NCBI GenBank assembly: GCA_035437945.1
Contig: DAOMZG010000046.1
Span: 1 to 31,925 of the forward strand
Direction of reading: 5' to 3'
DNA: 31,925 nt
Source of the DNA: UBA9464 sp003445095
GTDB taxonomy: Bacteria > Verrucomicrobiota > Verrucomicrobiia > Limisphaerales > UBA9464
Numbering within the stretch: position 1 is the first letter of the stretch; every line of letters begins with the position of its first letter. The notes under the pieces are model-generated. The model worked only from the letters and a program-made list of their open reading frames with translations. It searched no databases and was not told the DNA's origin. The position numbers and the translations under genes are program-made. Of the stretch, positions 7,620-15,229 are shown piece after piece.

Positions 7620-8998
7620 GGCGTGTTGTTCCTGCGTAGTTCGGCCTCGAACGACCACGTGGATGTTGGCGCGCCCGGCCGCGTCTCAATTTTAGCCGGC
7701 TTGACGTTCGCGAACAGCGCCTGCCCGTTGACTTCAGATTTCTTAAGATCTGAATTGAATTGAGTGACCTCGGGAGTCGCGTCGGGGCTCACGGTTCCCG
7801 CCACGACCAGCGTCTGGCCTCGTTGAAAATCCAGTTGGGTCAGCGTCAACTCCGGGGGGAGCGCGTTGACCACCGCACGCCAAGCATCAAGCGCGGCAAA
7901 GCGAAGCGCGACTTGATCTTCCAGGATTGATACCTGGGCTTTGAGCTGCAGCGTATTGGTATAGTTGATCCCCATGGCGGACACCTCCGAACGCAAGTCG
8001 TCGCGTTGGAATTTTCGCACGTGCAACGTGATCAGGAAGACGGAGAGAACGAAGACATATGCCAGTCCCAGCGCTCCCAGACCGGTGATCCAAAGACGGT
8101 CGATGAACTTCTGACGCTGCGCCGCCGCCCAGTCACTGGGTACTAGGGAAGACGCGGGCTGCTGGCGCAGGGCTCGCGCGCTCTCCGTCGCCAGCGCCGC
8201 CGGATCAGTCGGCGGCATCGTCTCGACTGGGTGTCCGGACCAATCGTGTAACGCCGGCACGATCACGTTCGCGATCTCCACTTCGGCGGCCAGGTGGGTC
8301 ACTGGAAGCTGCTTCAGCCATCCATCCATTTCACCCGCCCAGGCCAACTGCCCCAATTGCGCGATTAGCGCGGGCGCCATTGCTTCGCCAGGCGGGAGAT
8401 GAAGCAGGGTAACATCCCGCCAGACCCCACCGATATACCAACAGGCGAGGCACAAGGGAGCCGCGGTCGTGGCATCAAACAAGAGCCACAGACCATCGTC
8501 ACGCGGATCGAGTCCGGTCCACTGCCGCACTAAGGGGAAATCCAACTGATTGGCCGTGAAACCGGCCGTGACTTCGCGGTCCAAGAATTCCTCCACCGCG
8601 CTTCGTGCCGCGACGATCACCAGTGCCGTCTGCTGCTGGCCGTCGGGATGCGCCTTACTCAGCACAGTCCACACAATTTGATTGACCGGCAGCGGCGAGA
8701 TTTTCTCGAGTTGAAACTCTACCAAAGCGGGAAGTTCCGCCGGATCGCTCGTGGGCAGGGAGACAGCGCGCACAAAGACACTTTGAGCGGGGAGCCAAGC
8801 GATATTGAGCTGCGGACGGACCAAGGCCTGCCAATCGGCAGCCGCGGCCCGCTTTTTTGGTTGAGCCGAACCCGCAGTCGTTTCCTCACCGCCCAAAGCA
8901 ACGTCGTTCTTACTGATGTTGAATCGCCAGACGCGTCGGCCAGTCGGGGTGACCGACAGGACTTGGCAACCTTGATACCGCGGCGACTTGGAGCTCAT
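7616..8998 (-). CDS. GspL-like protein (PilM-like and PilN-like domains fused)
   Basis: A 460-residue protein. The N-terminal half (about 1-280) resembles the actin-like PilM/GspL cytoplasmic domain: LPALVEFQLEKISPLP (88-103) matches the segment of PilM/GspL where the protein evaluates its partner. A single TM helix (about 302-327) leads to a coiled region (about 330-365) and a PilN-type ferredoxin-like domain (about 370-455; LPPELTLTQLDFQRGQTLVVAGTV). It would couple the cytoplasmic ATPase to the periplasmic PilO/secretin part. The ATG at 8998 overlaps the TGA of the ATPase gene (8997-8995) in an ATGA arrangement, and its own stop overlaps the PilO-like start the same way, so the three genes are probably translated as a coupled set. 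Residues 265-290 form an Ala/Gln-rich linker. Confidence 0.75.
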   Translation of the reverse strand: MSSKSPRYQGCQVLSVTPTGRRVWRFNISKNDVALGGEETTAGSAQPKKRAAAADWQALVRPQLNIAWLPAQSVFVRAVSLPTSDPAELPALVEFQLEKISPLPVNQIVWTVLSKAHPDGQQQTALVIVAARSAVEEFLDREVTAGFTANQLDFPLVRQWTGLDPRDDGLWLLFDATTAAPLCLACWYIGGVWRDVTLLHLPPGEAMAPALIAQLGQLAWAGEMDGWLKQLPVTHLAAEVEIANVIVPALHDWSGHPVETMPPTDPAALATESARALRQQPASSLVPSDWAAAQRQKFIDRLWITGLGALGLAYVFVLSVFLITLHVRKFQRDDLRSEVSAMGINYTNTLQLKAQVSILEDQVALRFAALDAWRAVVNALPPELTLTQLDFQRGQTLVVAGTVSPDATPEVTQFNSDLKKSEVNGQALFANVKPAKIETRPGAPTSTWSFEAELRRNNTP

Positions 8999-10737
8999 TT
9001 GCTGAACGCCTTTTCATCACCAATCAAGCTGCGCACGTGTTCTTCCGTTTGCGTGACGCGCAAGACTTCTTCGACCGTCGTGATCCCGGCTTTCACCTTG
9101 CGCCAACCGTCCTCACGCAGCGTTCGCATGCCCTGGTTTTTGGCTGCCATCGCAATATTCGAGGCCGGCGCGCGGTTCATGACAAGCGGCCGAATCGACT
9201 CGTCGACCACCAACAACTCGTGAATGCCCGTGCGGCCCTGGTACCCCAACTGCCGGCATTCCTCGCACCCAATACCCTTGTAGAAGATCGTGGAGACAAT
9301 CTCATGCTCGGGGAACCCGATCCGCAGCAAATAATCCCGATCGACCTTCTGCGGCGTCTTGCAGTGCGGACAAATCGTGCGCACCAAACGTTGAGCCATC
9401 ACCGCCTCAACGGACGACGCCACCAGAAAGGGTTCGATGCCCATGTCGATCAAACGCGTAAACGCGCTGGGGGCATCATTCGTATGTAGCGTGCTGAAGA
9501 CGAGGTGGCCGGTCAGGGAAGCTCGGATGGCGATTTCCGCCGTCTCAAGGTCGCGGATTTCGCCGACCATGATGACGTTGGGATCTTGCCGCAGAATATG
9601 CCGTAATCCGACAGCGAACGTGAGCCCAATCTCACCCTTTACCGGGATCTGATTGATCCCTTTGAGTTCGTACTCGACCGGCTCCTCAATCGTAATGATG
9701 CGCTTGGTGACGGAGTTGATGGTCGAAAGGAAGGCGTACAGCGTCGTGGACTTGCCCGAACCGGTCGGACCCGTGACCAGAAAAATCCCGTGGGGCTTGA
9801 CGATAATCTCGCGGATCGCCGCATCTTCGTCGGTCGCGAAGCCCAACTTATCGAGACCGAAGAAAATCTTCCCCCGCGTCAGCAACCGCAGCGAAACAGA
9901 TTCGCCCCAGACCGTCGGCACCGTGGAGACGCGGATGTCGATTTCTTCGCCTTTGATCCGAACGTTGATCCGGCCGTCTTGCGGCAGTCGCTTTTCGGCG
10001 ATGTTCATTCCCGCCATCACCTTCACGCGCGAGATCAGCGCTGCTTGGTAGCGCTTGATCTGTGGCGGCAGCGGCGTTTGGTGCAAAATACCGTCAATGC
10101 GGTAACGAATCCGAAGCTCGTCCTCCGAGGGTTCGAAATGAATGTCGGTCGCGCGCTCCTTGAACGCCTCCCAGACGACCTGATTGACGAACTTGATGAC
10201 ACTAGCGTCCTGATCGTCGCCGGTAATTTCGCGATTATCGCCGAGTTCGAGCTCGATTGGCTCGTCTTCAGACATCTCGTCGAGCGTTTCCGCGCCGACG
10301 CCGTAATACTTCTTCAGTGCTTTTTCGATGTCGGCCTTGGTGGCCAGGGCATACTGAACGGGCCCCTTGGCGTCATACTGGACGGCCGCCTGCATGGCAG
10401 GGTCGAACGGGTTGTGAGCGGCGACCTGGAGCACCCCATTCTCGGCATTGACCGGGATCACCGAAAACTGGAAGGCGACCTTGGTTGAGACACGTTTGCG
10501 AACCTCGTTTTCAATCGTGAGCTTACCTAGCTCGACGAATGGCCACTCGAGCGCGGCCGAGAGGCGGTGGAGAAATTGTTCTTCGGTCAGACCGGATTCG
10601 CGGGCAAAGAACCCCAATTGAGTCTCAGTCCCGCCCCCTTCGACCGAGGCGCGCCAGGCGGCCGTCCAATCACGAAATTGCGCCGGCGTGACGAGCGCGG
10701 CGCGTTCGAGGATTGCTTGGAGGGAGCGGTAAGCCAT
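8995..10737 (-). CDS. GspE/PilB-family secretion or pilus ATPase
   Basis: A 580-residue hexameric motor ATPase powering pseudopilus or pilus assembly from the cytoplasm. After an N1/MshEN-like domain (about 1-145) and a linker comes the RecA-like core. Visible motifs are Walker A GPTGSGKS (323-330), Asp box IITIEEPVEYE (about 347-357), Walker B with PNVIMVGEIRD (386-396), His box GHLVFSTLHTND (410-421) and the zinc tetracysteine C456/C459 and C491/C494. This zinc site is typical of GspE/PilB and absent from retraction ATPases such as PilT. The open frame runs upstream to 11409 but overlaps the opposite-strand DUF1549 gene; MAYRSLQAIL at 10737 is the natural family start. An ATG 26 codons earlier (10815) is possible. 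Both have weak Shine-Dalgarno sites. First gene of the operon. Confidence 0.9.
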   Translation of the reverse strand: MAYRSLQAILERAALVTPAQFRDWTAAWRASVEGGGTETQLGFFARESGLTEEQFLHRLSAALEWPFVELGKLTIENEVRKRVSTKVAFQFSVIPVNAENGVLQVAAHNPFDPAMQAAVQYDAKGPVQYALATKADIEKALKKYYGVGAETLDEMSEDEPIELELGDNREITGDDQDASVIKFVNQVVWEAFKERATDIHFEPSEDELRIRYRIDGILHQTPLPPQIKRYQAALISRVKVMAGMNIAEKRLPQDGRINVRIKGEEIDIRVSTVPTVWGESVSLRLLTRGKIFFGLDKLGFATDEDAAIREIIVKPHGIFLVTGPTGSGKSTTLYAFLSTINSVTKRIITIEEPVEYELKGINQIPVKGEIGLTFAVGLRHILRQDPNVIMVGEIRDLETAEIAIRASLTGHLVFSTLHTNDAPSAFTRLIDMGIEPFLVASSVEAVMAQRLVRTICPHCKTPQKVDRDYLLRIGFPEHEIVSTIFYKGIGCEECRQLGYQGRTGIHELLVVDESIRPLVMNRAPASNIAMAAKNQGMRTLREDGWRKVKAGITTVEEVLRVTQTEEHVRSLIGDEKAFSK

Positions 10738-10932
10738 CTCAGTTGTTGAATCTGGCCGATTTAACGGTCGATTCGGCAAAAAGTTGCGGCCGGAGTAGAG
10801 AGAAAGCTTGGGCATTGCACAAGGGGAAGGGCTGGCTATCTCCCTGGAAGCGTCAATGCGAGCCAGTGGCAGCCAATCCACGGAAGTGGCTGGCGAAATG
10901 ACGAAGAGAATTCTAGCGTGGGCTGGAGACTC

Positions 10933-13533
10933 ATGGTGGCGTTGAACCTCGAAACAGCGATTGAACCGCGGCTGGACACGGATAGACGCCGACGCCGACG
11001 CGTTGGCCCGGCCAGTGGTTCCATTCGCGTCGTCCTGCGGCTCGCCCTTCTGCTGGTGTTGGCATTCAAGCCGGGCAGCCTGAGGACCGTGGCCGCGGAC
11101 TCGACAAGCTTCTCCCGCGACATTCTCCCGATCCTTTCGGACAACTGCTTCGCCTGTCATGGCCCGGATGAGAAAGCGCGCAAGGCGGGGCTGCGACTCG
11201 ACACAAGAGAAGGCGCCCTGGGCAAGGGCAAGAGCGGTGAACTGGCGATCGTCCCCAAGGACAGCGGACGCAGCGAAATAATCCGCCGTTTGGTGGCTCG
11301 TGACCCCGACGACGTCATGCCGCCGCCTAAGTCGAATCGGAAACTGTCGGCCGAGCAGGTGGAAGTGATGCGGCGGTGGATTGACCAAGGCGCGGTGTGG
11401 GGACGTCACTGGGCCTTCGAGTCGCCGCTGCGGCCACCGGTGCCGGTGATTTCAAATTTCAAATTTCCGATTCGAAATCCCATTGATGCCTTCGTGCAGG
11501 CCCGGTTGGCGAAGGAGCGTCTTATCGCTTCGCCCGAAGCGCCGCGCGCCACGCTCATCCGCCGCGTCACGTTGGATCTCACGGGGCTTCCCCCGACCTC
11601 GGCTGAAGTGGCCCCGTTCGTCAACGATCCCGCACCCGATGCCTACGAGGACCTGGTGGATCGCCTGCTGGCGTCACCGCGGTTCGGCGAACGCATGGCG
11701 TGGGAATGGCTGGAGGCGGCCCGCTACGCCGACTCGAACGGGTACCAGGGCGACAGCGAGCGAACTATGTGGCCGTGGCGAGATTGGGTCGTAGATGCGT
11801 TCAATCGCAATTTGCCGTTCGATCAGTTTTCGATTTGGCAACTTGCCGGAGACCGGTTACCCGAGGCTACCTTTGAACAGCGGTTGGCGACCGGCTTCCT
11901 CCGCAATCACATGATCAATGGCGAGGGCGGCCGCATCCCCGAGGAGAATCGCATCGAGTACCTGTTCGACCAGACTGAGACCGTGGCGACCGTTTGGCTG
12001 GGCGCGACGTTCAATTGCACCCGCTGCCACGATCACAAGTTCGATCCCTTCACCCAACGCGATTACTACGGGCTGATGGCCTTTTTCAATCAGACTCTAG
12101 TGGATGGCAGCGGCGGCAATCCACAGTCCCCGCCGAATCTCGCCGTGCTAACTCCAAAGCAAACCGAGCGATTGGATCAGGCGGAGACTCAGCTCGGTAT
12201 TGCCGTTCGCGCGACTGAAGACTTCGAAGCGGCCAAGTTCGTTCGCGATTCAGGTCAGTCCATTGAGGTTTCCGCGGCGGTCAAAGAGTTGCCCAAAGAA
12301 ATTATCGAGCAGCTCAAAGTCGCGCCCAAGGACCGCGACGGTGGTCGGCTGGAGAAACTGGCCGCTCATTGGAAAGATACCGACCCGGATTATGTGAAGT
12401 TGCTCGAAGAACAACGTCGATGGCGCAACGAACGGGAAGCGGCGGCGAGAGATATTCCTCGCGTCATGGTGATGGAAGACCTGGCAAAACCGCGAACCAC
12501 GTTTGTGCTGAATCGAGGGAATTATCTCAAGCCCGGCGCCGAGGTAACTATGGCCGTGCCCGCGAGTTTGAAGAGCGAAGGCGCGATGACATTCTCGGAT
12601 CGATTGGACCTCGCACGCTGGCTGATGGCGCCGGAGAATCCCCTGACTGCTCGGGTGACCGTAAACCGATTTTGGCAGGCTTTCTTCGGCGTCGGGCTCG
12701 TCAAGACGGCCGAAGATTTCGGCGTCCAGGGACAAAAACCGGCGAACGCGGAACTCCTCGATTGGCTGGCGACCGAGTTCGTCGAATCGGGCTGGGACGT
12801 GAAACATTTGGTCCGCCTGATGGCGACTAGCGCGACCTACCGGCAGTCTTCCCAGGTGACTCCGGATTTGTTCGAGCGAGATCCGGAGAATCGCCTGCTC
12901 GCGCGAGGACCGCGATACCGACTTCCGTCGTGGATGATCCGCGATGCCGCCCTGGCCACCGCTGGACTTCTCACTGAACAAATGGGTGGTCGACCCGTGA
13001 AGCCATATCAACCTGCCGGGGTTTGGGAGGAAGCAACCTTCGGCAACAAACGCTACGAACAGGACCACGGCGCGTCACTGTATCGGCGCAGTCTTTACGT
13101 GTTCTGGCGGCGCATCGTGGGTCCGACGATGTTCTTCGATGTGGCCAGCCGCCAAACGTGCACCGTGAAGACGCCGCGAACGAACGTGCCACTTCACGCG
13201 CTGCTAACGTTGAACGATCCCGCCTATGTGGAAGCGGCGCGAGAATTGGCGCAGCAAGCATTGCTTGCTGACACGAAGACCGACGCCGCCCGGATTGCGC
13301 TCGTTTACCAACGGGTGCTCGGCCGGAAGCCAACGGCAGAGGAACTCCGGATTCTCACGAAGGGACTGGGGCGGCATCGCCGCACTTTCGCCGCGGATCG
13401 CGAAGCAGGGGAGAAGCTGTTGGCCACCGGTGAAGTTTCCCGAGACACAAGAGTGGATACGGCCGAGCACGCGGCGTGGACGGTCTTGTGCAGCACGATT
13501 CTGAACTTGGACGAGACACTGACGAAAGAGTGA
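10933..13533 (+). CDS. DUF1549/DUF1553 protein with N-terminal cytochrome c-like domain (PSD1-type)
   Basis: An 866-residue exported protein of a family strongly expanded in Planctomycetota and Verrucomicrobiota. After a signal segment (about 33-55), the PSCyt1-type domain FSRDILPILSDNCFACHGPD carries a CxxCH heme site (C72, C75, H76). DUF1549 follows (about 180-385), with a second CxxCH within NCTRCHDHKFDPF (C362, C365, H366). DUF1553 fills the C-terminal part (about 550-830), with RVTVNRFWQAFFG and RYRLPSWMIRDA as landmarks. Biochemistry is unsettled; co-occurrence with sulfatases and glycosidases in these phyla suggests polymer degradation or electron transfer. I chose ATG 10933 because GGAG lies 4 bp upstream; GTG 10918 is an alternative. 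The N-terminus before the hydrophobic segment is unusually long and contains six consecutive arginines. The DUF1501 gene starts 7 bp after the stop. Confidence 0.88.
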   Translation: MVALNLETAIEPRLDTDRRRRRRVGPASGSIRVVLRLALLLVLAFKPGSLRTVAADSTSFSRDILPILSDNCFACHGPDEKARKAGLRLDTREGALGKGKSGELAIVPKDSGRSEIIRRLVARDPDDVMPPPKSNRKLSAEQVEVMRRWIDQGAVWGRHWAFESPLRPPVPVISNFKFPIRNPIDAFVQARLAKERLIASPEAPRATLIRRVTLDLTGLPPTSAEVAPFVNDPAPDAYEDLVDRLLASPRFGERMAWEWLEAARYADSNGYQGDSERTMWPWRDWVVDAFNRNLPFDQFSIWQLAGDRLPEATFEQRLATGFLRNHMINGEGGRIPEENRIEYLFDQTETVATVWLGATFNCTRCHDHKFDPFTQRDYYGLMAFFNQTLVDGSGGNPQSPPNLAVLTPKQTERLDQAETQLGIAVRATEDFEAAKFVRDSGQSIEVSAAVKELPKEIIEQLKVAPKDRDGGRLEKLAAHWKDTDPDYVKLLEEQRRWRNEREAAARDIPRVMVMEDLAKPRTTFVLNRGNYLKPGAEVTMAVPASLKSEGAMTFSDRLDLARWLMAPENPLTARVTVNRFWQAFFGVGLVKTAEDFGVQGQKPANAELLDWLATEFVESGWDVKHLVRLMATSATYRQSSQVTPDLFERDPENRLLARGPRYRLPSWMIRDAALATAGLLTEQMGGRPVKPYQPAGVWEEATFGNKRYEQDHGASLYRRSLYVFWRRIVGPTMFFDVASRQTCTVKTPRTNVPLHALLTLNDPAYVEAARELAQQALLADTKTDAARIALVYQRVLGRKPTAEELRILTKGLGRHRRTFAADREAGEKLLATGEVSRDTRVDTAEHAAWTVLCSTILNLDETLTKE
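10985..11002. repeat. GACGCC hexanucleotide repeat inside a coding N-terminus
   Basis: Two copies of GACGCC and a third, GACGCG, stand in tandem and encode six arginines in a row in the leader of the DUF1549 protein. Just upstream (about 10963-10984) is a stretch containing accgcggctggacacgg. This resembles short degenerate sequences I remember being dispersed in PVC-superphylum genomes. That resemblance is from memory and was not checked. Confidence 0.35.
11449..11467. repeat. AT-rich TTTCAAA direct repeat within the DUF1549 gene
   Basis: The stretch TTTCAAATTTCAAATTTC is an island of A+T in GC-rich coding sequence. It encodes the in-frame segment ISNFKF immediately before RNPIDAFV, where DUF1549 begins and where family members differ in linker length. 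It looks like a small in-frame insertion tolerated in a linker. Confidence 0.4.
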
Positions 13534-13540
13534 GCGAGCC

Positions 13541-15007
13541 ATGAATCCACTCCACGAACGCCGGCTTCAGCTAACCCGTCGAGAGTTCCTCGGCCGGTCG
13601 GGCACGGGCCTCGGACTTGCCGCATTGGCAGGACTGCTCGGACACGACGGATTGTCGGCGGCGCCCGCGGCCAGCGGCGGCCTGAATCGGCTCCCGGGTC
13701 TGCCACACCTCGCGCCCAAGGCGAAGCACGTGATCTACTTGTTTCAGAACGGCGCGCCGACTCACGTGGACTTGTTCGACTTCAAACCCAAGCTCCAGCA
13801 ACTTCACGGCAAGCCCGTGCCAGACGACTACATCGCCGGCAAGCGCTTCAGCACCATGACGGGAAAGGCCGAAGGCAAGTTGCTCCTGGCGCCCGTGGAG
13901 GCGTTTCACCAGCGCGGCCAAAGTGGGGCCTGGGTGAGCGAGCTACTGCCGCATACGGCGCGCATCGCCGACGAGTTATGCTTCGTGAAGAGTTTGCACA
14001 CCGACTCGGTGAATCACGCTCCGGGCATTTCGCTCCTTCTCAGTGGCGCGGAGATTCCGGGCCGCCCGACTCTAGGGGCGTGGTTGACCTATGGCTTGGG
14101 GAGTGACACAGAGAATCTGCCAGCGTTTGTGGTGATGACGTCGGTTAGTAAGGGCACAACCTGCGGACAGATATTCTACGACTTCTACTGGGGGGCCGGC
14201 TTTCTACCTTCCCGGTATCAAGGCGTTAAGTTCCGCGGCAGTGGCGAGCCGGTGCTGTATCTCAGCGATCCCAACGGATTGAGTCGAACGACGCGAAGGG
14301 CGATGCTCGACGATCTAGCGGAACTGAACGAACTCAAGTTTCGCGAGCAGGGCGATCCCGAGATTGCCACCCGGATCGCTCAATATGAAATGGCCTTCCG
14401 CATGCAGACGAGTGTCCCGGAACTCACGGACATTTCTCGCGAACCCGCGCCCGTGCTCGACCTGTATGGTCCCAGTGTCAAGGAGCAGGGAACGTTCGCC
14501 TACAATTGTCTGATGGCTCGACGCCTCATCGAGCGCGGCGTGCGGTGCGTCCAGGTGATGCACGCGGGCTGGGATCAACACAACAGCATCACGACCGAAC
14601 TGTATACTCAGTGCCGCGACACCGACCAGCCGTCGGCCGGGTTGATCACGGACCTAAAGCAGCGCGGGTTATTGGAAGACACGCTGGTGATCTGGGGTGG
14701 CGAATTCGGCCGCACACCGTTTATCCAAGGCAATCTCGACGATCGCAAACGTTGGGGTCGTGACCATCATCCCTACGCCTTCACGACCTGGATGGCCGGT
14801 GGTGGTGTGCAATCAGGCCTGACTTTCGGCGAGACCGACGATCTCGGAATGAACGTCGTTCGTGATCCAGTTCACGTGCACGATTTCCAAGCGACAATTC
14901 TCTTTCTCCTCGGGATCGATCACGAGCGGCTCACCTATCGTTTTCAAGGCCGTGACTTCCGCTTGACCGACGTGCATGGCGAAGTGATCCAGGGCTTGTT
15001 GGCTTGA
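13541..15007 (+). CDS. DUF1501 family Tat-exported protein (sulfatase-like fold)
   Basis: A 488-residue protein starting 7 bp after the DUF1549/DUF1553 stop, with a Tat signal: TRREFLG at residues 12-18, then the hydrophobic LGLAALAGLLG, and cleavage near LSAAPA. DUF1501 proteins are related to the alkaline phosphatase/sulfatase superfamily. Matching landmarks are VIYLFQNGAPTHVDLFDFKP (about 64-83), KSLHTDSVNHAPG (about 150-162), the HAGWDQH segment (about 342-348), and TLVIWGGEFGRTPF and GRDHHPYAFTTWMAGGG further on. Metal-binding His and Asp residues are therefore present. Its substrate is unknown. The tight pairing with DUF1549/DUF1553 is the standard arrangement in these phyla and implies the two exported proteins act together. 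The SD is weak (GAGCGAGCC before ATG), consistent with coupling to the upstream gene. Confidence 0.9.
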   Translation: MNPLHERRLQLTRREFLGRSGTGLGLAALAGLLGHDGLSAAPAASGGLNRLPGLPHLAPKAKHVIYLFQNGAPTHVDLFDFKPKLQQLHGKPVPDDYIAGKRFSTMTGKAEGKLLLAPVEAFHQRGQSGAWVSELLPHTARIADELCFVKSLHTDSVNHAPGISLLLSGAEIPGRPTLGAWLTYGLGSDTENLPAFVVMTSVSKGTTCGQIFYDFYWGAGFLPSRYQGVKFRGSGEPVLYLSDPNGLSRTTRRAMLDDLAELNELKFREQGDPEIATRIAQYEMAFRMQTSVPELTDISREPAPVLDLYGPSVKEQGTFAYNCLMARRLIERGVRCVQVMHAGWDQHNSITTELYTQCRDTDQPSAGLITDLKQRGLLEDTLVIWGGEFGRTPFIQGNLDDRKRWGRDHHPYAFTTWMAGGGVQSGLTFGETDDLGMNVVRDPVHVHDFQATILFLLGIDHERLTYRFQGRDFRLTDVHGEVIQGLLA

Positions 15008-15018
15008 GCAGGTTGCGG

Positions 15019-15049
15019 CCGGCGCCAAAGGGAGCGCCGGAGTTGTTTC
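15019..15049 (+). terminator. Candidate terminator after the DUF1501 gene
   Basis: A perfect 7-bp stem, CCGGCGC/GCGCCGG (15019-15025 with 15034-15040), has an 8-nt loop and begins 11 nt after the DUF1501 stop. It is followed by AGTTGTTTC, a poor T-tract. Position and stem strength favour a terminator, but the weak T-tract keeps confidence low. Confidence 0.35.
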
Positions 15050-15195
15050 ACGGCCCCGCGACCTTGCGATCAGCGCGCCGGCAATGAGGCGAGAAAGTCC
15101 ACCCAACGAAGGACGGCCCGAGACGCGAAGGTTGCTCGGTCGTTGGGCGGAAGCCAAATCGATCCGGCTCGACTGGCCGTGGTCACCATTCGAGC

Positions 15196-15223
15196 TTGGC
15201 CGCTTCTAGGGACGACCTATCCT
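15196..15223 (+). promoter_or_regulatory. Possible promoter giving a leaderless NtrC-type mRNA
   Basis: TTGGCC (15196-15201) and TATCCT (15218-15223) are separated by 16 bp; each matches four of six consensus sigma-70 positions. The -10-like box ends 6 bp before the ATG at 15230, so transcription would begin at or next to the start codon. The ATG has no Shine-Dalgarno site, which agrees with a leaderless transcript. Such boxes occur by chance often, so this is a suggestion only. Confidence 0.25.
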
Positions 15224-15229
15224 GTACGC

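Noticed and set aside
10738..11409. 224-residue N-terminal extension of the GspE/PilB frame
   Set aside because: It runs antisense through the DUF1549 gene and has no ATPase-family sequence; the family start MAYRSLQ lies at 10737.
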